5,870 nucleotides of DNA from JBBQXK01 sp038251625 (GTDB taxonomy: Bacteria; Pseudomonadota; Alphaproteobacteria; Rhodobacterales; Rhodobacteraceae): positions 1 to 5,870 of the forward strand of contig JBBSBE010000195.1 of assembly GCA_038251625.1 (NCBI GenBank). Reading direction: 5' to 3'. The translations under genes and the position numbers were made by a program. This document shows positions 1 through 5,870 of the stretch, in pieces. The stretch's first letter is position 1; the number at the start of each line of letters is the position of its first letter. The notes under the pieces are model-generated. The model saw nothing but the letters and a program-made list of their open reading frames with translations. It did no database searches and was not told the origin of the DNA.

Positions 1-75
1 CGCGTGAAGAGGGTGCGATCAGGATCCGAAGACATCGCGGCAGACTAGCGCCCCCGTCGCCGCCCCGCCAGCGCC

Positions 76-636
76 TCAGAATCCCCGCTTGAGTGCGGCC
101 ACCCCGGTGCGGGCGATTTCCGCAAGGCCCAAGGGGCGCATGAGGTCGGCGAAGGCGTCGATCTTTTCCGGGGTGCCCGTCATTTCGAACACGAAGGATT
201 CAAGCGTCGAATCCACCACATTGGCGCGGAAGATCTCGGCCAGCCGCAGCGCCTCGATCCGGTGCTCGCCCTTGCCCGCAACCTTGAAAAGCGCCAGTTC
301 GCGCTGGACGGCGGGGCCCTCGACGGTGAGGTCATGCACGTCATGGACGGGGACCATGCGGCCAAGCTGGGCCTTGATCTGCTCGATCACGGCGGGCGTG
401 CCGCGCGTGACGACGGTGATGCGGCTGAGGTGGCCGGTATGATCCACTTCTGCCACCGTCAGGCTGTCGATGTTGTAGCCGCGCCCCGAGAAGAGGCCGA
501 TCACACGGGCAAGGACGCCGGATTCGTTGTCCACGAGGATGGCGAGGGTGTGGCTCTCCTCCACCTGCGCATTGGGGTCGCGCAGGTCATAGGCGGAATG
601 GCTGGAGGCGCCGGATTTGATGTTGAGGGGGGACAT
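76..636 (-). CDS. ilvN: Acetolactate synthase small (regulatory) subunit
   Basis: This is the regulatory subunit of acetohydroxyacid synthase (EC 2.2.1.6), 186 residues. It binds the catalytic IlvB subunit, stimulates it, and confers feedback inhibition by valine. An N-terminal ACT domain spans about residues 28-103 and contains the ligand-loop signature DNESGVLARVIGLFSGRGYN (36-55). N37, G40 and N55 correspond to positions tied to valine binding in E. coli IlvH. The C-terminal small-subunit domain (about 108-183) includes ELALFKV and VDSTLESFVFEMTG. The frame extends upstream to a TTG at 675. I chose the ATG at 636 because an AAGGA Shine-Dalgarno lies about 10 bases before it and because family members begin near MSxLxIKxG. 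It lies 81 bp downstream of ilvB, presumably in one operon. The naming ilvN versus ilvH is a convention only. The gene looks intact. Confidence 0.96.
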   Translation of the reverse strand: MSPLNIKSGASSHSAYDLRDPNAQVEESHTLAILVDNESGVLARVIGLFSGRGYNIDSLTVAEVDHTGHLSRITVVTRGTPAVIEQIKAQLGRMVPVHDVHDLTVEGPAVQRELALFKVAGKGEHRIEALRLAEIFRANVVDSTLESFVFEMTGTPEKIDAFADLMRPLGLAEIARTGVAALKRGF

Positions 637-645
637 GCCAACCCG

Positions 646-650
646 TTCCT
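646..650 (-). promoter_or_regulatory. Ribosome binding site of ilvN
   Basis: The minus strand reads AAAAGGAACG before the ATG at 636, placing an AAGGA core about 10 bases from the start. It decides the start codon: the upstream in-frame TTG at 675 falls inside the intergenic palindromic element and would add 13 charged, non-conserved residues. Confidence 0.7.
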
Positions 651-660
651 TTTCTCTGGT

Positions 661-713
661 CTTCTTCTGTCTCAAAATATCCCGTGGGTCCGGGGGCTTG
701 CCCCCGCTCCGCC
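661..713 (-). repeat. REP-like intergenic palindrome between ilvB and ilvN
   Basis: The sequence CGGGGGCTTGCCCCCG (691-706) is a perfect palindromic arm pair that can fold as a CGGGGG/CCCCCG stem with a 4-base loop. On the minus strand it is followed by GGACCCACGGGATATTTTGA and then a purine-rich AGAAGAAGA stretch. I recall similar elements (a CGGGGGC...GCCCCCG stem, then ACCCCCGAGG, ATATTT and GAAGA-like tails) recurring between genes in Rhodobacteraceae; this recollection is not verified here. Within an operon such a hairpin could protect the ilvB message, cause partial termination, or set the IlvB:IlvN ratio. It has no run of four or more T directly after the stem, so full termination is unlikely. 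Confidence 0.55.
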
Positions 714-717
714 CGGC

Positions 718-2499
<1,782 letters not shown>

Positions 2500-2520
2500 T
2501 GGTCTTTATCGGGGGGTCTT

Positions 2521-2534
2521 GGTCGGTCGGTCGG
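2521..2534. repeat. Short GGTC tetranucleotide tandem repeat
   Basis: The plus strand reads GGTC three times followed by GG. It lies in the transcribed leader between the attenuator and the ilvB start. At 3.5 units it is too short to call a phase-variable tract. A change in unit number would not alter any reading frame, only the spacing in the leader RNA. Confidence 0.5.
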
Positions 2535-2559
2535 TTTTGATCGGACGGGGCAGGGCAAC

Positions 2560-2587
2560 AAAAAGCCCCCGAGGGTTGGTCGGGGGC
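2560..2587 (-). terminator. Intrinsic terminator acting as ilvBN attenuator
   Basis: On the minus strand, GCCCCCGA (2587-2580) pairs perfectly with TCGGGGGC (2572-2565) across a 7-base CCAACCC loop, followed immediately by TTTTT (2564-2560). This is a textbook Rho-independent terminator. It sits 33 bases after the leader peptide stop and 60 bases before the ilvB ATG. Its only evident purpose there is conditional termination before ilvB. A competing antiterminator could use GGCGCATG (2629-2622, the last leader codons), which pairs with CACGCGCC (2592-2585) by 5+2 bp around one mismatch and invades the 5' arm. An upstream hairpin CAAAAGG (2639-2633) with CCTTTTTG (2608-2601) is also possible. 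The terminator is clear; the antiterminator is inference. Confidence 0.88.
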
Positions 2588-2620
2588 GCGTGGGCAGGGA
2601 CAAAAAGGAACGTCACCGCA

Positions 2621-2656
2621 TCATGCGCCGGGCCTTTTGCATACGATTACCAGCAT
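2621..2656 (-). CDS. ilv operon leader peptide MLVIVCKRPGA
   Basis: This 11-residue peptide is predicted to sense charged branched-chain tRNAs. Codons 2-5 are CTG GTA ATC GTA (Leu-Val-Ile-Val), four consecutive residues covering all three end products of the pathway. GTA is normally a rare valine codon in GC-rich alphaproteobacteria, so stalling would be sensitive. An AGGAG Shine-Dalgarno ends 10 bases before the ATG, and TGA follows the alanine codon. The promoter lies about 30 bases upstream and a strong terminator follows 33 bases after the stop, then ilvB. When branched-chain tRNAs are charged the ribosome should reach the stop codon and allow the terminator. When they are scarce it should stall at codons 2-5 and leave the distal leader free to form an antiterminator. 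Leader peptides of this class are known for ilv operons of proteobacteria. Translation here is inferred, not shown. Confidence 0.86.
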   Translation of the reverse strand: MLVIVCKRPGA

Positions 2657-2685
2657 GATTGCGCCGCTCCTGTCAAAGTCGGCAG

Positions 2686-2714
2686 ACATTAGGCGGGTGC
2701 GTGGGGGGCGTCAA
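2686..2714 (-). promoter_or_regulatory. Sigma70-type promoter of the ilv leader-ilvB-ilvN operon
   Basis: The minus strand carries TTGACG (2714-2709; 5 of 6 bases of the -35 consensus), a 17-base spacer, and TAATGT (2691-2686; 3 of 6 bases of the -10 consensus). Transcription would begin near 2679, leaving a 5' end of about 23 bases before the leader ATG at 2656 and roughly 180 bases before ilvB. Optimal spacing and position directly ahead of the leader peptide make this the best candidate. The -35 element lies inside a small palindrome, GGGGC-N6-GCCCC (2705-2720), which may be incidental GC-rich sequence. Confidence 0.72.
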
Positions 2715-2723
2715 TGCCCCTTT

Positions 2724-2739
2724 GTCGCGATTTGGCGAC
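2724..2739. repeat. Small inverted repeat GTCGC-N6-GCGAC upstream of the ilv promoter
   Basis: GTCGC (2724-2728) and GCGAC (2735-2739) flank an AT-rich GATTTG centre. It lies just upstream of the -35 box of the ilv promoter and shares the GTCG core with the longer palindrome at 2743-2766. It could be a second binding site for the same regulator; arms of only 5 bp make chance possible. Confidence 0.35.
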
Positions 2740-2742
2740 GGT

Positions 2743-2766
2743 AAATGTCGGGTGGCCGCGACATTT
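2743..2766. promoter_or_regulatory. Candidate operator: AAATGTCG-N8-CGACATTT
   Basis: This is a perfect 8-bp inverted repeat with an 8-base spacer, centred about 75 bp upstream of the predicted ilv transcription start. Its AT-rich outer halves stand out from the GC-rich surroundings. Symmetry, size and position fit a dimeric regulator such as a LysR-type or Lrp-type activator, but nothing in the sequence identifies which one. As an RNA hairpin it would lie downstream of the phoX terminator and has no T-run, so a terminator role is less likely. Confidence 0.5.
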
Positions 2767-2775
2767 TGGCATTTT

Positions 2776-2799
2776 CTTGCGTTTTGGGCGCCCCGCAAG
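2776..2799. repeat. Inverted repeat CTTGCG-N12-CGCAAG
   Basis: Six-base arms (2776-2781 and 2794-2799) flank a 12-base spacer that itself contains the palindrome GGGCGCCC. It lies between the phoX terminator and the candidate ilv operator. No T-run follows on either strand. Its function is unknown; it may be a second structural element at the end of the phoX transcript or a chance repeat. Confidence 0.3.
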
Positions 2800-2830
2800 A
2801 CAGGTTCGATAAACAGGCCCGCGGATGAAT

Positions 2831-2860
2831 GCCCCCGCCCGGGCGAACCCGGACGGGGGC
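2831..2860 (-). terminator. Hairpin terminator downstream of phoX
   Basis: On the minus strand a 13-bp stem, GCCCCCGTCCGGG with CCCGGGCGGGGGC, closes a TTCG tetraloop. The only imperfection is a single U-G wobble. It starts 20 bases after the phoX stop. UUCG is an exceptionally stable loop. No T-run follows (ATTCATCC), so it may act with Rho or as an mRNA 3' end stabiliser rather than as a classical intrinsic terminator. Confidence 0.7.
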
Positions 2861-2880
2861 GATGGTCGGTTGCGGGGCGG

Positions 2881-4923
2881 TCAGGCGCCGATGACGCCGT
2901 TATCCTCGCGCGTGATCACAAGCGTAGCCGAGCGGGGCGGGGTGCCGTTGTAATCGGGGAAGCCCGAGCCGTAATCCCCTGCGGCGAACTGCGCGTCCGA
3001 GGCATGGCCGCCGGGGTGCTGGACGTTGATGAAGAAGGTGGTGCCGTCCGGCGTAGCGGTGATGCCGGTGATTTCCTGCCCCCACGGGCCGGTCAGGAAG
3101 CGCCGGATTTCACCCGTCGCGGGATCGGCCGCCAGCATCGCATTCATCCCGAAGGGTTCCAGCGGGCCAGACTGATCGGGCGCGATGTCGCCCATGTCGG
3201 TCTGGATCCAGAGGCGCGAGTTCTGGTCGCACCAGATGCCATCGGGGCAGGCGAAGAGGTTGTCATCGCCAAGCGCCGTTTCACCCAGAACCGCCGAGCT
3301 GGACTTGGTGCCGGCCAGAACGAAAAGCTCCCACTTGAAGGCGGTGGAGGCGAAGTCTTCGCCCTCTTCCTTCCAGCGCACGATGGAACCGAAGTTGTTT
3401 TCCGCACGCGGGTTGACGGCATCGACCTGCGTTTGCGTGCGGCGTGTGTTGTTGGTGAGGGTGAAATACACCTCGCCCGTGGCCGGATCGACGGTGCCCC
3501 ATTCAGGGCGGTCCATCTTGGTTGCTCCGGCCTTGTCGGCGGCAGTGCGGGTGTTGACGATGATATCGGCCAGATCGGCAAAGCCGTTTTCCGGCGTCAG
3601 GCCGTTTTCGCCCGGTGCCAGCGCCAGCCATTCGCCGCTGCCATCTGCGTTGAACTTCGCGACATAAAGCGTTCCATCATCAAGGATTTCGCCGCGATCC
3701 CCTTCGGCATAGGCCTTGGCCGAGACGAATTTGTAGATGTATTCAAAGCGGCTGTCGTCGCCTGAATAGCAGACGATGGGCTTGCCCGCCTCGGCGGGGG
3801 CGAACACCACGCCTTCATGGCCGAAACGGCCCAGCGAGGTGCGCTTCACCGGGGTGGAGGTGGGATCGAACGGGTCGATCTCGACCATGTAGCCAAAGGT
3901 ATTGGGCTCGTTGCGGTAGTCCTGCGTTGCGTCGGCGCCGGTCGCGGTGGCGTCGAAGCGGGCGTATTCATCGGCGCCCGACGCCGCGAGTTCCCACTGG
4001 TAGCGCGTGGCCTTGTTCGGCACGCCAAAGCGCTTGTGCTCGCGCGGCTGGTCGTCGGTCTTGTTGACGAAATAGCCCGCCCAGTTTTCCTCGGCCGCCA
4101 TATAGGTGTTCCACGGCGTGTAGCCGTTGGCGCAGTTGTTGAGCGTGCCACGCGTCCGCGTCCCGTCGGGCGAGAATTTGGTGACGACATGGGCCGCGCC
4201 GCGCACCGGGCCTGCGATCTGCATTTCGGTCAGGCCGTGGACGCGGCGGTTGTGGGCGTCGGGTGTGATCGCCCACTGGCCATCGGCGGCGCGCTGCACG
4301 CGCATGATGGAGACGCCGTGGCCCGCGATTTCCGCCAGCACTTCGTCATCGTCGCGCTTGCCGTCGGCGGTCAGCACAACGGTATCACCGTCGATGACCT
4401 GCCCTTTCCACTTTTCGGCATGGAAGAAGCGGGGTTCGATGTATTCGTGGTTGATGACCAGAAGGCCATCGCTCGACGATCCTTCGATCGGGAAATAATG
4501 CATCCCGTCATGGTGGGTGCCGACCTGCATCTGCTGGGCCGCGCCGGTCATGGCGCCGGGCGCATAGGCGGGCGCGCCGTCCAGAAGCGGCGTGCCCCAG
4601 GGCGCCATCACCTGCACCTTGTAGCCTGCGGGCACGACAACGGTATCGTCCTTCGACAGCGGCACGGGCGCAAAGCCCAGAAGGGCCGACGGTGCCGAGG
4701 ATTGCGCCAGCGCGGCGCGCGGGGCCATCCCGACCGATACCGCGCCCGAGGTCACCGCAGCGGCAAGGCCGCCGAAGAGGAACGACCGGCGCGAGGCGCG
4801 GGCGGATTCCACGATGTCATAGAAAGTGGGGTTCGGGGAGGGGTTCGAGGGCATCTCGTCGCCGTGTTCGAACCCGGGGGCGCTGGTCGGATCGTCGAGA
4901 TAGTCGTTTTCAAAGTCTTTCAT
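2881..4923 (-). CDS. phoX: PhoX-family alkaline phosphatase, Tat-exported
   Basis: This is a 680-residue PhoX (DUF839, COG3211 type) phosphatase. The family hydrolyses phosphomonoesters outside the cytoplasm using an iron-calcium cofactor, releasing phosphate during starvation. A twin-arginine signal SRRSFLF (44-50) is followed by a hydrophobic stretch and a likely cleavage site after ALA (71-73). Family signatures include LLVINHEYIEPR (154-165), NNCANGYTPWNTYMAAEEN (262-280) with a conserved cysteine C264 and paired glutamates, GRFGHEG (365-371), YSGDDSRFEYIYKFVS (386-401), RPEWGTVDP (472-480), PDGIWCD (560-566) and INVQHPGG (632-639). The frame is open to a GTG at 5022, but I chose ATG 4923: it has GGAG 6 bases upstream, and the longer frame would run over the Pho box. 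About 43 residues precede the RR motif, a long n-region. The gene is complete, with its own Pho box and terminator, so it is probably monocistronic. Confidence 0.95.
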   Translation of the reverse strand: MKDFENDYLDDPTSAPGFEHGDEMPSNPSPNPTFYDIVESARASRRSFLFGGLAAAVTSGAVSVGMAPRAALAQSSAPSALLGFAPVPLSKDDTVVVPAGYKVQVMAPWGTPLLDGAPAYAPGAMTGAAQQMQVGTHHDGMHYFPIEGSSSDGLLVINHEYIEPRFFHAEKWKGQVIDGDTVVLTADGKRDDDEVLAEIAGHGVSIMRVQRAADGQWAITPDAHNRRVHGLTEMQIAGPVRGAAHVVTKFSPDGTRTRGTLNNCANGYTPWNTYMAAEENWAGYFVNKTDDQPREHKRFGVPNKATRYQWELAASGADEYARFDATATGADATQDYRNEPNTFGYMVEIDPFDPTSTPVKRTSLGRFGHEGVVFAPAEAGKPIVCYSGDDSRFEYIYKFVSAKAYAEGDRGEILDDGTLYVAKFNADGSGEWLALAPGENGLTPENGFADLADIIVNTRTAADKAGATKMDRPEWGTVDPATGEVYFTLTNNTRRTQTQVDAVNPRAENNFGSIVRWKEEGEDFASTAFKWELFVLAGTKSSSAVLGETALGDDNLFACPDGIWCDQNSRLWIQTDMGDIAPDQSGPLEPFGMNAMLAADPATGEIRRFLTGPWGQEITGITATPDGTTFFINVQHPGGHASDAQFAAGDYGSGFPDYNGTPPRSATLVITREDNGVIGA

Positions 4924-4929
4924 GCCTGG

Positions 4930-4933
4930 CTCC
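4930..4933 (-). promoter_or_regulatory. Ribosome binding site of phoX
   Basis: The minus strand reads GGAGCCAGGC directly before the ATG at 4923, giving a GGAG core 6 bases from the start. This favours that ATG over the in-frame ATG at 4935, which itself overlaps the GGAG, and over the GTG at 5022. Confidence 0.7.
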
Positions 4934-4955
4934 ATGCAACTGGGGTCTGGCCTAT

Positions 4956-4974
4956 TCCGCAATTGATCTGCGGA
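4956..4974. repeat. Inverted repeat TCCGCA-N7-TGCGGA in the phoX leader
   Basis: Six-base arms (4956-4961 and 4969-4974) surround ATTGATC. It lies between the Pho box and the phoX start, within the expected 5' untranslated region. It could form a small hairpin or be a second regulator's site. The short arms leave chance as a real possibility. Confidence 0.35.
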
Positions 4975-5000
4975 TGGCGCAATCCTTGGACCAAAAGCTG

Positions 5001-5018
5001 ATGACGCAGGCATGACAC
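5001..5018 (-). promoter_or_regulatory. Pho box (PhoB binding site) of phoX
   Basis: The minus strand reads GTGTCAT GCCT GCGTCAT: two 7-base direct repeats separated by 4 bases, the exact architecture of the PhoB site CTGTCAT-N4-CTGTCAT. The two halves match 6 of 7 and 5 of 7 positions. It ends 77 bases before the phoX ATG and is oriented toward it. PhoB sites usually replace the -35 element; a convincing -10 is not obvious, AAGGAT (4987-4982) being the nearest weak candidate. The downstream gene is a phosphatase, which strongly supports the call. Confidence 0.82.
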
Positions 5019-5050
5019 ACACGGGAACGTGGGCCGGGTTGCCTGCGTCA
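5002..5050 (-). terminator. Inverted repeat at the antiporter stop, possible terminator overlapping the Pho box
   Basis: Perfect 10-base arms, TGACGCAGGC (5050-5041 read on the minus strand, TGA being the antiporter stop) and GCCTGCGTCA (5011-5002), are separated by 29 bases. A short run CTTTTGG follows 5 bases after the second arm, so the RNA could act as a weak intrinsic terminator for the antiporter. An inner CACG-TTCC-CGTG hairpin (5031-5020) lies in the loop. The second arm is also one half-site of the Pho box, so DNA-level roles are possible. Confidence 0.45.
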
Positions 5051-5870
5051 GATTACCGCCATGGCGGCTATATAGATGGCATAGGCGCCCAGAAAAGCGA
5101 AGCCCGCGATGCGCCCCACCCCGTGGGTGACCGCTGCCACGACGATCAGCGCCACCGTTGCCGCCAGCATCACCGGCACGTCCACGGCCAGGAACCGCGC
5201 CTCGGCGGGAAACGGGGCGATGACGGCGGTTGCGCCGAGGATCGCAAGGATGTTGAAGACGTTCGATCCGATCACGTTGCCAAGCGCAATTTCACGCTCG
5301 CCCTTCAGGGCTGCCGCGATGGAGGTTGCAAGTTCGGGCAGCGAAGTGCCGACGGCCACGATGGTAAGGCCAATCACCGCCTCTGACACACCCATCGCAC
5401 GGGCCAGCACGGTTGCGCTGTCCACCAGCAGCCGCGCACCGACGACAAGGGCCACAAGGCCCACCGCAATCAGGATCGTCGCGCGGACGGGCGACATTTG
5501 TGGCAGGTCTTCGTCATGCGGGTGGGTGCCCACCTGCTTGAACGCCTGCCAGAGATAGACCGCGATGCCCGCAAGGAGGGCCACGCCTTCAAGGCGCGAA
5601 ACCTGACCGTCCCAAAGGACGGGGATGAGGGAAAGCGCCGCCGCCATCATCCAGATCAGTTCGCGCCGCAGGGTCGAGAAATGGGCGACGAGCGGGCCGA
5701 CAACGGCGGACAGGCCGAGGATCAGAAGGATGTTGGCGGTGTTCGATCCGACCACGTTGCCAAGCGCGATACCGCCAAGATTGTTCCACGCCGCCTGCAC
5801 CGAAACCAGAAGTTCCGGCATCGACGTGCCAAAGCCCACGATGGTGAGGCCGATCACCAGGGGCGGCACG
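5048..5870 (-). CDS. CaCA-family sodium/calcium antiporter, 5' end missing
   Basis: This is an inner-membrane cation exchanger of the Ca2+:cation antiporter family (YrbG/MaX1-like), expelling Ca2+ or a similar ion in exchange for Na+ or H+. The window holds the last 273 or so residues; the start and probably the first membrane helix or two lie beyond the right edge. Both family alpha-repeats are visible: GLTIVGFGTSMPELLVS (7-23) with GNVVGSNTANI (37-47), and GLTIVAVGTSLPELATS (167-183) with GNVIGSNVFNI (197-207). The PEL glutamates and GSN asparagines are the known ion-coordinating positions and are intact in both halves. A hydrophilic loop containing THPHDEDLPQ (115-124) separates the halves. 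The remaining sequence is almost wholly hydrophobic helices. The ion specificity cannot be told from sequence. It ends 124 bp before phoX. Confidence 0.93.
   Translation of the reverse strand, partial: VPPLVIGLTIVGFGTSMPELLVSVQAAWNNLGGIALGNVVGSNTANILLILGLSAVVGPLVAHFSTLRRELIWMMAAALSLIPVLWDGQVSRLEGVALLAGIAVYLWQAFKQVGTHPHDEDLPQMSPVRATILIAVGLVALVVGARLLVDSATVLARAMGVSEAVIGLTIVAVGTSLPELATSIAAALKGEREIALGNVIGSNVFNILAILGATAVIAPFPAEARFLAVDVPVMLAATVALIVVAAVTHGVGRIAGFAFLGAYAIYIAAMAVI
5225..5290. repeat. Alpha-repeat DNA copy 2 in the antiporter gene
   Basis: Positions 5261-5290 match 5741-5770 at 28 of 30 bases, and similarity extends outwards through the GNV-GSN-NI coding segment. The offset is exactly 480 bases (160 codons), reflecting the ancient internal duplication of the CaCA family, here with unusually close nucleotide agreement. 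Confidence 0.7.
5705..5770. repeat. Alpha-repeat DNA copy 1 in the antiporter gene
   Basis: This is the partner of the copy at 5225-5290 at a 480-base offset. It encodes GNVVGSNTANI, the second half of the first ion-binding alpha-repeat. It is part of the coding sequence, not a mobile repeat. Confidence 0.7.

Noticed and set aside
1..36. Minus-strand ATG near position 36 reading MSSDPDRTLF toward the window edge, a possible next gene after ilvN
   Set aside because: There is no Shine-Dalgarno ahead of it and only about a dozen codons are visible. It would need sequence beyond the left edge.
1..48. Plus-strand open stretch ending in TAG at 46-48, possibly the tail of a converging gene
   Set aside because: Sixteen codons with no recognisable motif are too little to support a gene; chance is likely in GC-rich DNA.
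637..675. Longer IlvN start at the TTG of 675
   Set aside because: The extra 13 residues (MRQKKTREKERVG) come from the tail of the intergenic palindromic element, and the ATG at 636 has a good ribosome site and family-typical N-terminus.
2659..3765. A 368-codon plus-strand open frame opposite phoX, running through the ilv promoter region
   Set aside because: It runs opposite conserved PhoX sequence and through clear regulatory signals, with no family resemblance.
3817..5001. A 394-codon plus-strand open frame opposite the N-terminal part of phoX
   Set aside because: It is a shadow of phoX with Arg/Gly/His-rich translation and no domain.
4924..5022. Longer PhoX start at the GTG of 5022
   Set aside because: It would place the Pho box and expected promoter inside the gene. 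The ATG at 4923 has a GGAG at proper spacing.
4924..5870. Functional link between the antiporter and the calcium-dependent PhoX as a calcium-phosphate system
   Set aside because: Adjacency alone does not support it. The Pho box and possible terminator between them point to separate control; ion specificity is unknown.

Overview
The window comes from a high-GC alphaproteobacterium, most likely a member of the Rhodobacterales (Rhodobacteraceae). This rests on remembered protein similarity (an IlvN starting MSPLNIKSG, a Rhodobacterales-like GEASWLMNMQEM stretch in acetolactate synthase, an alphaproteobacterial PhoX), on codon use, and on an intergenic palindrome of a type I recall from that order. 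No database search was possible. All convincing genes are on the minus strand, so the order of transcription runs from high to low coordinates: a CaCA-family sodium/calcium antiporter (cut by the window's right edge), phoX, a short leader peptide, ilvB, ilvN.

Positions 5048-5870 hold the antiporter, which has two alpha-repeats exactly 160 codons apart. The 124-bp gap 4924-5047 carries a well-formed Pho box (5001-5018). It also has a perfect 10-bp inverted repeat that joins the antiporter stop codon to one half of that box. phoX (2881-4923) encodes a Tat-exported, calcium-dependent alkaline phosphatase. It is followed by a 13-bp hairpin (2831-2860) that probably ends its transcript.

The 381-bp stretch 2500-2880 has no large gene but is dense in signals. 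Besides the phoX terminator it holds a spaced palindrome (2743-2766), a sigma70-type promoter (2686-2714), an 11-residue leader peptide M-L-V-I-V-C-K-R-P-G-A (2621-2656), and a strong intrinsic terminator with a T-run (2560-2587), in that order before ilvB. This is the classic layout of ribosome-mediated attenuation by branched-chain amino acids.

ilvB (718-2499) and ilvN (76-636) encode the catalytic and regulatory subunits of acetolactate synthase, the first common step of valine, isoleucine and leucine synthesis. They are separated by an 81-bp gap containing a REP-like palindrome. The operon appears to be controlled at two levels: attenuation of transcription, and valine feedback through the ACT domain of IlvN. 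phoX looks independently controlled by phosphate starvation through PhoB. Positions 1-75 lie downstream of ilvN and show no supportable gene.

I see no sign of a mobile element, CRISPR array, defence system or wholly new system. The best discoveries are regulatory: the unannotated ilv leader peptide with its attenuator, and the Pho box nested in an inverted repeat.
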